Shown here in pieces: positions 33,654 through 41,516 of a stretch of DNA of 64,000 bases. The translations under genes were made by a program, and so were the position numbers. Origin of the DNA: Bin87 sp965261925 (lineage in GTDB: Bacteria > Chloroflexota > Dehalococcoidia > Lucifugimonadales > UBA3495); the NCBI GenBank assembly GCA_965261925.1, contig OZ253486.1, forward strand, positions 4,216,001-4,280,000. The letters run 5' to 3'. The stretch's first letter is position 1; each line of letters begins with the position of its first letter. Below the pieces are notes generated by a model. The model searched no databases. It was not told where the DNA came from and saw nothing but the letters and a program-made list of their open reading frames with translations.

Positions 33654-34982
33654 ATGCTTACCAACCACAAGATGTACGCCCGCCAGCGATTGGAGTCCTT
33701 GTTGGCAGGGGATCTTTCATTTCAGGCTCCGGCTCGGCAGGCTCACCCGCTGCATGCGCTGCACCCGTTTGCGGCCCGATTCCCGCACGGCCTGCCGGGG
33801 TACTTCATCAATGCCTTGACGGAGCGCGGCGACACCGTGCTTGACCCAATGTGCGGATCGGGGATCACGCTGCTGGAGGGTTGGGCTGCGGGGCGGTCGG
33901 TAATCGGTGTGGATTTGGATCCGTTGGCGCGGAGGCAGGCCGCGGCGCGGACCATCGCCCTGTGCCCCAGCGAGATCCGCGAGGCAGGACAGGCGGCGCT
34001 CCGGCGGGCTGAAGACCTCGCCGCCGGGTTGGGAGCGTACTCCGATCCGCTGGAGGCGGTGAGAGCCGACATGGATGCGTCAACCCGAGAATTCCTGGAC
34101 TATTGGTTCTTCCCGGCAACTCAGCATGATCTCGCCTGTTTGACGCTTGCGATCAAGGAAGAGCCGGATCCGGATCTGCGCAATCTGTTGGAAGTGATCT
34201 TTTCTTCGACAATCGTTACCAAGTCCGGGGGCGTGTCCCGGGCGCGCGATTTGGCCCACACGCGTCCTCACCGGGTGTCTGATAAGGTCCCCAAGCCTCC
34301 CATTTCGCTGTTCGCGAACCTCGTCGAGCGTGCCGCTGACGCTTACGCCAGCATTGACCGGGATGCAGTGGGCGACTGTCGCATCGTTGCCGGCGATGCG
34401 CGTGCCGTGCCGCTGGCGGAAAGCAGCGTGGACCTGATCGTGACGTCGCCGCCTTACGCGAACGCGCTGGACTACATGCGGGCGCATAAGTTCTCCTTGG
34501 CCTGGCTGGGCGACCCCATCCCGTCCCTGACCAGATTGCGCGGCAAGTACATCGGGTCCGAGTCGGCGCGCAGTCCAGCGGACGCAGGGTTCGGAGCACA
34601 GTTACCGGCGGACGTTGAAGCTGTGGTGGAACGGATAGCCACGGCGGACGCTGCGAAATCGCGGGTCCTCCGCCGGTATTTCGCCGACATGTCGGCTTCG
34701 ATAACAGAAATGGAAAGGGTACTCCGGCCCGGGTCGGCGGCCGTGATCGTAGTGGGGCCATCGACGATGCGGGGGATACCGGTACCCACCCACGACTGCC
34801 TTGCGTATCTTGCCACGCAGGCTGGATTGAATGTGGTGAGGGTCTCTCCTCGCCAGCTTGACCGCGACCGTCGGATGATGCCGGCCAGGACCGCCGGGCG
34901 CGCCGGCATCCCGGCCGCGGCCGCGACGGGCATCGAGAGGCGGATGCATACGGAGTTCATCATTGGCGCGGTCAAGGTATAA
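33654..34982 (+). CDS. DNA methyltransferase (amino type, N4-cytosine or N6-adenine), partner of the restriction enzyme
   Basis: A 442-residue SAM-dependent methylase. HPFAARFPHGLPGYFI resembles motif X, DPMCGSGITLLEGWAAG (residues 64-80) with VIGVDLDPLA is motif I, and TSPPYANALDYMRAHKFSLAWL (from residue 264, catalytic TSPPY) is motif IV. TSPPY usually points to exocyclic-amino methylation, most often N4-cytosine. The long gap between motifs I and IV could hold the target-recognition segment. Pairing with the NgoMIV-like nuclease makes a compact type II system, although the known NgoMIV partner is a C5 enzyme. Confidence 0.83.
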   Translation: MLTNHKMYARQRLESLLAGDLSFQAPARQAHPLHALHPFAARFPHGLPGYFINALTERGDTVLDPMCGSGITLLEGWAAGRSVIGVDLDPLARRQAAARTIALCPSEIREAGQAALRRAEDLAAGLGAYSDPLEAVRADMDASTREFLDYWFFPATQHDLACLTLAIKEEPDPDLRNLLEVIFSSTIVTKSGGVSRARDLAHTRPHRVSDKVPKPPISLFANLVERAADAYASIDRDAVGDCRIVAGDARAVPLAESSVDLIVTSPPYANALDYMRAHKFSLAWLGDPIPSLTRLRGKYIGSESARSPADAGFGAQLPADVEAVVERIATADAAKSRVLRRYFADMSASITEMERVLRPGSAAVIVVGPSTMRGIPVPTHDCLAYLATQAGLNVVRVSPRQLDRDRRMMPARTAGRAGIPAAAATGIERRMHTEFIIGAVKV

Positions 34983-35356
34983 CCCCAGCGGCAAACTGCG
35001 TCGCATATCCTGTTCAGCAAGGCCCGGTTAGCACCCGGCAATCTAGTCTCAAACGGAAACCCGGTTTGTCCCGGAGAGACTATATACAAGATATTGTTAT
35101 CGATAGTCATGCGGCAAGGATTTCGTTCGCCGCCGGGCTCCCTGTGCCTCATCAAAACGGATATTCCATTGGCGGCGTCACCGAGCGGGCGCAAGATTGG
35201 ATTTCACCATGCGTTTTGTTATATGACCAATTTCATGTCGTTTTTCGTTTGTGGGCAAAACATTACATCTAGGCATCCGTCTAGCGGGACCGACGGTTCC
35301 CGGATTACCATTTCCAACCATACGTTTATGTTCAGTTGGATGCAGGAAAACAGACG
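34983..35356. other. AT-richer region upstream of dnaA (possible origin or promoter region)
   Basis: This 374-base stretch has several AT-rich runs, such as CTATATACAAGATATTGTTATC and TTTTGTTATATGACC. No sequence matching TTATNCACA was found on either strand; TGTGGGCAA is the nearest, two mismatches away. It could hold the dnaA promoter or an unwinding element, but an origin is not demonstrated. Confidence 0.35.
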
Positions 35357-36790
35357 ATGCAAGACCGCCCGGACCCAGTATCAGCATGGCAAGCAGCCCT
35401 CGGACGCCTACAGCTCGAAATACCCCAGGAGCAGTTCAACACTTTCCTGCGACCCTGCGCGGGGCTGCGGTGGGACAGCGATTGCCTCGTGGTCGGAGCG
35501 GCCACCGCTTTCGCCGTTTCATGGCTCGAATTGCCATTACATCTCGAAATGGTGCGGGAAGCGGTGGCCAAGGCGACCGGCGTACAGTCGAACGTCCGCT
35601 ACGAGGCGGCGCCGACCGCCCGGGACACGTCCCAAGAACCCACCGTCTCGGTGCAATCGGTAGTTGCGGAACGGGCTGCTCATCTGCGCACTGCGGTTGA
35701 CCACCAAGGCGGCCAGTCGACACAGCATTTCGGGTCAGCCGGGCACAGCTTGCCGTCACCCGGAACGGTAGGTCTGAACCCCCGCTACAGCTTCGACAAC
35801 TTTGTAGTCGGGGAGAGCAACCAGTTGGCCTACCACGCCGCACGGGCCATAGTCGGCGCGGGCCTGGAGGCCGCGCCGGGTTACAACCCGTTGCTGCTCT
35901 ACGCCGGATCCGGGATGGGCAAAACCCACCTGTTGCACGCTATCGGCAATCTGGCCCTGCAGCAGGGTGTTGCGGTCCGGTACGTAACCTCCGAACAGTT
36001 CACCAACGAGTTCGTGTCGTCAATCAACCGGAAGGCGATGCCGGAATTCCGGGAGCGCTACCGCGGCGTCGGCCTGCTCCTGCTGGACGATGTGCAGTTC
36101 CTGGTGGGCAAAGAGCAGACACAGGAGACCCTGTTCCACACGTTCAACGACCTGCACCAGGCCGGGGCACAGATCGTTTTGACCAGTGACCGGCCACCGG
36201 AAACCATCGCGCCGCTGGAAGACCGGCTGCGCTCCCGTTTCCAATGGGGCTTGGTGGCCGATATCCGGCCGCCGTCGCTGGAAACGCGACTGGCCATGCT
36301 CCATTCGTGGGCTACCGATAGCGGCTCCGAGGTGCCTACTCCGGTTCTGGATGTCATCGCCCAGCGGGTCAGCCGCAACGTACGCCAACTGTTGGGCGCG
36401 TTCAATCGGGTGGTGGCAACATCACGGCTTCTGGGTGCGCCGTTGACCGCCGAAAGCGTCGCAACGCAGCTGGACGCCATCGTCGGGCCGGACGCCCGCG
36501 CTGAAGTTACGGCCCAGCAGGTGCTGAGCAAAGCAGCGCATCATTACGGTCTCACGCCAGAACAGATCCTGAGTCGCAACCGCACCGCGGCAGTGGCGCA
36601 AGCGCGTCAGGTGACGATGTATCTGCTGGTGAACGAACTCGGCATGACACCTACCGGCGCCGGGCGGTTCCTGGCGGGCCGAAACCACAGCACGGTGATT
36701 CATGGCGTCGGCAGGATACGGCAAGCAATGCAATCCGACAGTAGGATCAGGCACGCAGTCGTGGCCATAACCGAATCACTGCTAAAGTAA
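35357..36790 (+). CDS. dnaA: Chromosomal replication initiator protein DnaA
   Basis: DnaA binds origin boxes and melts the origin. Domain I (AWQAALGRLQLEIPQEQF) is followed by a linker and NPRYSFDNFVVGESNQLAY, the start of the AAA+ domain. Walker A is YAGSGMGKTHLLHAIG (residues 184-190 core) and Walker B LLLLDDVQF. Domain IV ends in GRFLAGRNHSTVIHGVGRI, the DNA-binding signature; ITPEQILS-like sequence precedes it. ATG 35357 gives 477 residues; TTG 35336 adds seven. dnaN does not follow, and an R-M system lies upstream, so this may be a relocated or extra copy. Confidence 0.92.
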   Translation: MQDRPDPVSAWQAALGRLQLEIPQEQFNTFLRPCAGLRWDSDCLVVGAATAFAVSWLELPLHLEMVREAVAKATGVQSNVRYEAAPTARDTSQEPTVSVQSVVAERAAHLRTAVDHQGGQSTQHFGSAGHSLPSPGTVGLNPRYSFDNFVVGESNQLAYHAARAIVGAGLEAAPGYNPLLLYAGSGMGKTHLLHAIGNLALQQGVAVRYVTSEQFTNEFVSSINRKAMPEFRERYRGVGLLLLDDVQFLVGKEQTQETLFHTFNDLHQAGAQIVLTSDRPPETIAPLEDRLRSRFQWGLVADIRPPSLETRLAMLHSWATDSGSEVPTPVLDVIAQRVSRNVRQLLGAFNRVVATSRLLGAPLTAESVATQLDAIVGPDARAEVTAQQVLSKAAHHYGLTPEQILSRNRTAAVAQARQVTMYLLVNELGMTPTGAGRFLAGRNHSTVIHGVGRIRQAMQSDSRIRHAVVAITESLLK

Positions 36791-36827
36791 GCGCGTTGGG
36801 TTCGATGAACCACCCTTGGAGGCACGC

Positions 36828-37862
36828 ATGACAACAGGCAACAGCCAGACCATCCGAACCGTCGTCGGCACGGGCGAAGCCGGATACAGCGGGGACGACG
36901 GGCCTGCCGCGTCCGCCACGCTCCGTGAACCGTTCATGTGCGCGTTCGACACCTCGGGCAACATGTTTTTCTGCGAAGCGCGAAATCACGTCGTCCGGCG
37001 GGTTGATGCGTCCACCGGTCATGTCACTACGATGGCTGGGACGGGAGCAGCCGGATACAGCGGGGACGCCGGCCCGGCCACGGATGCCACGCTCAACGAG
37101 CCCTACTCCCTGGAGGTCGACGCGGGCGGGCACGTTTACGTCGTTGACCGACTGAACGCCGCCGTGCGCCGGATCGATGAGGATACCGGTGTCATCACCA
37201 CTGTGGCAGGGACCGGGGAACCGGGATATTCGGGAGACGGTGGCCCCGGCGACCAAGCCCAGCTACGAGAGCCGAACGACTGCTTCCTGGACGGGCGCGG
37301 CGGCCTGCTGATTGCGGACATCCAGGACCAGCGCGTCCGTCGCCTGGATCTGGAAACGGGGATCATCGACACCTTTGCGGGCAACGGCGAAAAGGCACGC
37401 GGGGGCGACGGGATGCCGGCCCGGCAAGCGAGCATACTGGGCTCCCGCGCGGTTTGCATGGACCAGCACGGCAACACGTACATCGCGGAGCGTGAGGGCA
37501 ACGGCGTGCGCGTGGTTACCGCGGGCGGCATCATGGGGACCGTCGCGGGGGTATCGGCCGAACGGGGCTACACCGGAGACGGCGGGTCCGCTTTGTCCGC
37601 CACCTGGGGCGCACCCAAGGCCCTGCGCTGCGACGCAACGGGGAACGTCATCGTGGTGGACACGGAAAACCACGCCATTCGCAAAATCGACACTAATACC
37701 GGCGTGGTCACCACCATCGCCGGAGGGCAGTTGGGCGGTCACGGAGACGGCGGTCCGGCCACCGACGCGGGATTGGACCGGCCGCACGGGTGTGGCATCA
37801 CGGCCAGCGGACAGATCTACATCGCAGACAGCAACAACCACCGGATCCGGATGGTGGGCTAG
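36828..37862 (+). CDS. NHL-repeat beta-propeller protein
   Basis: The 344-residue protein is built of six tandem repeats of about 55 residues, each containing a TVAGTGxxGYSGDGGPA-like turn followed by a strand such as GHVYVVDRLNAAVRRID. This is the six-bladed NHL propeller fold used for protein or ligand binding. ATG 36828 is preceded by GGAGG. No signal peptide is evident, so it is probably cytoplasmic or exported by an unusual route. The fourth repeat (GNGEKARGGDGMPARQA) is the most divergent. It follows dnaA by 37 bases; a functional link is not evident. Confidence 0.85.
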   Translation: MTTGNSQTIRTVVGTGEAGYSGDDGPAASATLREPFMCAFDTSGNMFFCEARNHVVRRVDASTGHVTTMAGTGAAGYSGDAGPATDATLNEPYSLEVDAGGHVYVVDRLNAAVRRIDEDTGVITTVAGTGEPGYSGDGGPGDQAQLREPNDCFLDGRGGLLIADIQDQRVRRLDLETGIIDTFAGNGEKARGGDGMPARQASILGSRAVCMDQHGNTYIAEREGNGVRVVTAGGIMGTVAGVSAERGYTGDGGSALSATWGAPKALRCDATGNVIVVDTENHAIRKIDTNTGVVTTIAGGQLGGHGDGGPATDAGLDRPHGCGITASGQIYIADSNNHRIRMVG

Positions 37863-37971
37863 CGGCGGGAACCGAATCGACTTTCGTCCGATTCCTTGAC
37901 ACTACAGGCACCCGTTGGCTACGATTGAATCACGGTCTGAGGTTGAGTTCGGGTAGTTGGACCGTGGACGT

Positions 37972-38047
37972 GGGGATATAGCTCAACTGGGAGAGCGCGG
38001 CGTTCGCAATGCCGAGGTTGCGGGTTCGAGTCCCGCTATCTCCACCA
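37972..38047 (+). tRNA. tRNA-Ala (anticodon CGC)
   Basis: The cloverleaf folds fully: acceptor GGGGATA/TATCTCC with the alanine identity pair G3-U70, D stem GCTC/GAGC, anticodon stem CGGCG/TGCCG around loop TTCGCAA (anticodon CGC, reads GCG), T arm GCGGG-TTCGAGT-CCCGC. The 3' CCA is encoded. It lies 10 bases before tRNA-Arg. Confidence 0.95.
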
Positions 38048-38057
38048 ATTCGTTTCT

Positions 38058-38134
38058 GCCCCTGTAGCTCAGTTGGATAGAGCGGCGGCGTCCTAAGTCG
38101 CGCGTCGGGGGTTCGAGTCCCTCCAGGGGTACCA
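38058..38134 (+). tRNA. tRNA-Arg (anticodon CCT)
   Basis: Acceptor GCCCCTG/CAGGGGT (first pair G-U), D stem GCTC/GAGC, anticodon stem GCGGC/GTCGC with loop GTCCTAA (anticodon CCT, reads AGG), and T arm GGGGG-TTCGAGT-CCCTC. The CCA end is encoded. It directly borders the catabolic region to its right, and is a possible integration site. Confidence 0.94.
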
Positions 38135-38156
38135 CGATCACTGTTTCCGCAAGAGT

Positions 38157-38180
38157 GGGGGCGGCTTATTGGCCGCCCCC
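38157..38180 (+). terminator. GC-rich hairpin after the tRNA pair
   Basis: GGGGGCGGC pairs with GCCGCCCCC around a short TTATTG loop 23 bases after tRNA-Arg. It lacks a following T run, so it may be a tRNA-operon terminator of the weaker kind or only an RNA-processing structure. Confidence 0.55.
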
Positions 38181-38256
38181 GACTGCCGGCTGCCGCCGTG
38201 CTATCATGGGCCGCGCGTTCACTCCAACCTGCCGGAAACGAAGGAGGGCATGGTAA

Positions 38257-39057
38257 ATGGCGACAGGTACCCTAGCATGGACCGAACAAACCGTGGAGGC
38301 AGCGGGCGCTCAGCTGCAAGTCGTCACGGGCGGCAGCGGTGATCCCCTGCTCATTCTTCACGACGAATTCGGCCACCACGGCCAACTTCGCTACCACGAG
38401 GCTCTGGGCCAGGATTTCAGCCTGCACATTCCGCGCCATCCCGGCTTCGGCGCCACCGAGCGTCAGGAATGGATCATGAATATGCGTGACCTGGCGGGGT
38501 GGTACCTGGAGGCCCTGGACGACCTTAACCTCGGACCGGTGAACCTCATGGGCTTTTCGCTGGGTGGCTGGCTGGCTGCGGAGATGGCCACCATGTCGCC
38601 AGGCCAATTCCGGAAGCTCGTGCTCGTCGCGCCGGCCGGCATTCGGCCACCCACCGGAGAGATCTTTGACATGTTCCTGGCAGTGGCCGAGGAATATCTC
38701 ACCGTTGGCCTCCACGATCCAGAAAATGCCCCTGAATTCCGGGACGTTTGCCCCGAGGAGCCCTCGGCGGAGCTTGCCGAAGCCTGGGCGGTGGCAAGGG
38801 AGGAGGCGTGCCGACTGAGCTGGCGGCCTTACATGCACTCCCTGAGCCTGCCCCATCTGGTGCATCGCCTCAAGCGCGTGCCTACCCAGATCATCTGGGG
38901 GCAGCAGGACAATATCGTTCCAGCGTCCGCCGGCCAGATGTACCACGACTCCATTCCCGGCTCGCGGCTCGACATCCTTGATTCGTGTGGGCACCGTCCC
39001 GAACTGGAAAAGACCGACGAATTCGTGGCCCTCGTGAAGGGGTTCCTATCCACCTAG
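38257..39057 (+). CDS. Alpha/beta hydrolase
   Basis: A 266-residue alpha/beta-fold hydrolase. The nucleophile elbow is NLMGFSLGGWLAAE (Ser in GFSLGG), the acid lies in WGQQDNIVP, and the His in SCGHRPELE, completing a Ser-Asp-His triad. The oxyanion segment is LHDEFGHHGQLRY. GGAGG before ATG 38257 supports the start. Sequence resembles meta-cleavage product or carboxylesterase hydrolases, but the substrate is open. It begins the co-directional run of catabolic genes with the LLM and amidohydrolase genes. Confidence 0.85.
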   Translation: MATGTLAWTEQTVEAAGAQLQVVTGGSGDPLLILHDEFGHHGQLRYHEALGQDFSLHIPRHPGFGATERQEWIMNMRDLAGWYLEALDDLNLGPVNLMGFSLGGWLAAEMATMSPGQFRKLVLVAPAGIRPPTGEIFDMFLAVAEEYLTVGLHDPENAPEFRDVCPEEPSAELAEAWAVAREEACRLSWRPYMHSLSLPHLVHRLKRVPTQIIWGQQDNIVPASAGQMYHDSIPGSRLDILDSCGHRPELEKTDEFVALVKGFLST

Positions 39058-39113
39058 CGATTCCTTCGCTATGGTAAAATCCGGCCGTACCCGGAACCGC
39101 AAGGAGAATCGAC

Positions 39114-40394
39114 ATGTTCATTGGATATTTTACGGAAAGGCCCTACCAGGATCCCAAATCCGGGTATTTCGGCGCAACCGGCAAGTCGATCATGGACCTC
39201 AACGTCAGCAATGAAATATACGATGCCGAGCTGGGCGCCCATTTGTACAACCGCTACCTGGACGAAAAGATCTACGCTGAGGAGATGGGGTTCGACGGCC
39301 TGATGCTCAACGAGCACCACAGCACGCCGTTCTGCATGGGCGGCGCGATGAACGTGGAAGCTTCGGTTCTCGCCCGCATCACCAACCGCGCCAAGATAGT
39401 CCTGTTGGGCAACATCCTTCCCCTCTGGGACGACCCGTTGTGGCTGGTCGAGCAGTTGTCCATGATTGACATGATCTCGCACGGTCGCCTGGTATCGGGA
39501 TGGGTTCGCGGCACCGGTCGTGAAAGCGTGGCGCACAACATCGAACCCCACTACAACTGGGAGCGCTTCAAGGAAGCCCACGAGCTGATCGTGAAGGCAT
39601 GGACAACCCCTGGCCCGTTCCGCTGGGAAGGCAAGCACTACCACTTCCGTCACGTCAATCCGTGGGTCAAGCCTTACCAGAAACCACATCCTCCCATCTG
39701 GCTACCGGGAGTGGTTAGCCGCGACTCGTTGATCTGGGCGGCCGAGCAACGGATCCCCTACATCATGCTGGCCACCGAGATGGAACCCACCAAGCAGGCG
39801 TTCCAGATTTACCACGACACCGCTGCTGAGCTGGGCTACGAGTCCGGGCCGCAGAACATCGGCTACCTGTGGAAGGTCCACGTCGACGAGACGGAAGAAC
39901 TCGCAGAGCAGACCGGCCGGAAGTACGTACAGGGACCCAGCAACCCGTTCCTCGCCGGCAACGAGGGCACGACCAACCAGGCCCTGCTGCATCTCCCCGG
40001 ACTGACCTCACGCCGGCGAGTTTTGCCCACCACGTCCGTGGCGACGGCGGCCCGCGGCGGCAGCGCCGGCCCCGGCGGTGTCCTATCGCGACCCTACGAG
40101 CAGCAGGTCGAGGACTACACGATCATCTCCGGCACCCCCGACACCGTCATCCCCAAGATCCGTCACGTGCTGGAAACCATCCGCCCGGGCAGCATCTTCT
40201 TCTGGGATGGCGACGGCGCCATGACCCACGACGACGCCATGCGCAGCCTGCGCCTCATGGGACAGGAAGTGTTGCCCGCGGTTCGAGAGATTGCCAAAGA
40301 ACTGGATTTGCCGGGACCCTTTGAAGTGGACCCGGCCACCGGCAAGCCCTACGTCGCGAACCCGGCTCCCGCCGAGGTGGCCGCTGACGACTAG
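39114..40394 (+). CDS. LLM-class flavin-dependent oxidoreductase
   Basis: A 426-residue luciferase-like monooxygenase. YAEEMGFDGLMLNEHHSTPF and IDMISHGRLVSGWVRGTGRES are the flavin-pocket regions, and RWEGKHYHFRHVNPWVKPYQKPHPP-type sequence (in its parts WEGKHYHF and KPHPPIWLPG) follows the family pattern. The insert near residue 300 (LPTTSVATAARGGSAGPGG) is unusual. ATG 39114 has AAGGAG upstream. It likely hydroxylates or oxidises an organic substrate with FMNH2 or F420. The neighbouring amidohydrolase and hydrolases suggest a shared degradation route. Confidence 0.88.
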   Translation: MFIGYFTERPYQDPKSGYFGATGKSIMDLNVSNEIYDAELGAHLYNRYLDEKIYAEEMGFDGLMLNEHHSTPFCMGGAMNVEASVLARITNRAKIVLLGNILPLWDDPLWLVEQLSMIDMISHGRLVSGWVRGTGRESVAHNIEPHYNWERFKEAHELIVKAWTTPGPFRWEGKHYHFRHVNPWVKPYQKPHPPIWLPGVVSRDSLIWAAEQRIPYIMLATEMEPTKQAFQIYHDTAAELGYESGPQNIGYLWKVHVDETEELAEQTGRKYVQGPSNPFLAGNEGTTNQALLHLPGLTSRRRVLPTTSVATAARGGSAGPGGVLSRPYEQQVEDYTIISGTPDTVIPKIRHVLETIRPGSIFFWDGDGAMTHDDAMRSLRLMGQEVLPAVREIAKELDLPGPFEVDPATGKPYVANPAPAEVAADD

Positions 40395-40420
40395 GACTCA
40401 CCCATACGCTCTGCATCCGC

Positions 40421-40443
40421 GCCTCTCCCAACCCGGGGGAGGC
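40421..40443 (+). terminator. Hairpin after the LLM gene
   Basis: GCCTCTCCC pairs with GGGGGAGGC (one imperfect position) around AACCC, followed by CGTTTGC. It lies 27 bases after the LLM stop and separates it from the amidohydrolase gene. Confidence 0.55.
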
Positions 40444-40496
40444 CGTTTGCTATCGCCCACCTTGAATTTCGCCGACACCCGACACGGAGCGTGACC

Positions 40497-41513
40497 ATGC
40501 CTTACGGAGACAATGACTGGTTGGCCCTCACCGCCGAGCCCGCCCTTGAGCCGGGCCTGCCCATCTGCGACGCTCACCACCACTTCTGGGACTTCCGCAT
40601 GGACCGGGTCCCCTACCACCGCTATCTGCTGGATGAATTGGCCGCAGATGTGAACAGCGGACATAACGTGCGCTCCACTGTGTTCCTGGAAGCCCGATCC
40701 ATGTACCGGCCGGACGGACCGGAAGAGCTGCGGCCGGTAGGCGAGGTCGAGTTCGTCCAGGGCATCGCCGCCGCCAGCGCCACCGGCCTGTATGGGCCAA
40801 CCAGGGCCGCCGCCGCCATCATCGGCCACGCGGACCTCGCCCTCGGCGACGATGTGGCCCACGTCCTCGACGCGCTCCAGGCGGCCAGCCCCAACCGATT
40901 CCGCGGTATCCGGTACAACGCGGGTTGGGACCCCAATCCTGAGCTGGACAGCCGCTCCGTCGAGCACAAGTTGGCCGACCCGCAGTTGCGCGCCGGCGCC
41001 CGGGTTCTCGCCGACCGGGGCCTGGTCTACGAAAACGTCGTTTACTTCCCGCAACTCGCCGAACTGGCCGAATTCGCGCGGGCCGTGCCCGACCTGACCA
41101 TCGTGTCCAACCACATCGGCGGCCTGATCCGCGTCGGCCCTTACGGCAACCGGGACGACGAGGTTATGCCGGCCTGGAGGGACGGCGTGGCCGCGCTGGC
41201 CCAGTGTCCCAACGTGGTGATGAAGCTCGGCGGCGTGGGCCAACCACGGTACGGGTTCGACTGGCACACGCGGACCACGCCCATAGGCTCGGAACAACTG
41301 GCACAGGAGATGGGACCCCTGATCACCTACTGCATTGACCAGTTCGGGCCCGACCGTTGCCTGTTCGAAAGCAACTTCCCGCCGGACAAGGTCTCCTTCT
41401 CGTACAACGTCATGTACAACGCCTTCAAGCGCATGACGTCGGGTTATTCAGCCAGCGAGCGCGCCAGCATGTTCCACGACAACTCGGCCCGGATCTACCG
41501 GATCGAGTACTGA
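40497..41513 (+). CDS. Amidohydrolase-superfamily metal-dependent hydrolase (Amidohydro_2)
   Basis: A 338-residue TIM-barrel enzyme with the metal-binding start ICDAHHHFWDF, a middle IVSNHIGGLIRVG strand carrying a His, and the C-terminal CLFESNFPPDKVSFSYNV, whose acidic residue closes the site. This pattern belongs to the PF04909 group, which includes 2-pyrone-4,6-dicarboxylate hydrolases and decarboxylases. I prefer ATG 40497 (GGAG upstream) to GTG 40491. It converges with the MmgE/PrpD gene, with three bases between. Substrate is likely a lactone or carboxylated ring compound. Confidence 0.85.
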   Translation: MPYGDNDWLALTAEPALEPGLPICDAHHHFWDFRMDRVPYHRYLLDELAADVNSGHNVRSTVFLEARSMYRPDGPEELRPVGEVEFVQGIAAASATGLYGPTRAAAAIIGHADLALGDDVAHVLDALQAASPNRFRGIRYNAGWDPNPELDSRSVEHKLADPQLRAGARVLADRGLVYENVVYFPQLAELAEFARAVPDLTIVSNHIGGLIRVGPYGNRDDEVMPAWRDGVAALAQCPNVVMKLGGVGQPRYGFDWHTRTTPIGSEQLAQEMGPLITYCIDQFGPDRCLFESNFPPDKVSFSYNVMYNAFKRMTSGYSASERASMFHDNSARIYRIEY

Positions 41514-41516
41514 ACA

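Noticed and set aside
34983..35356. DnaA box cluster upstream of dnaA
   Set aside because: The closest match, TGTGGGCAA, has two mismatches; no cluster exists.
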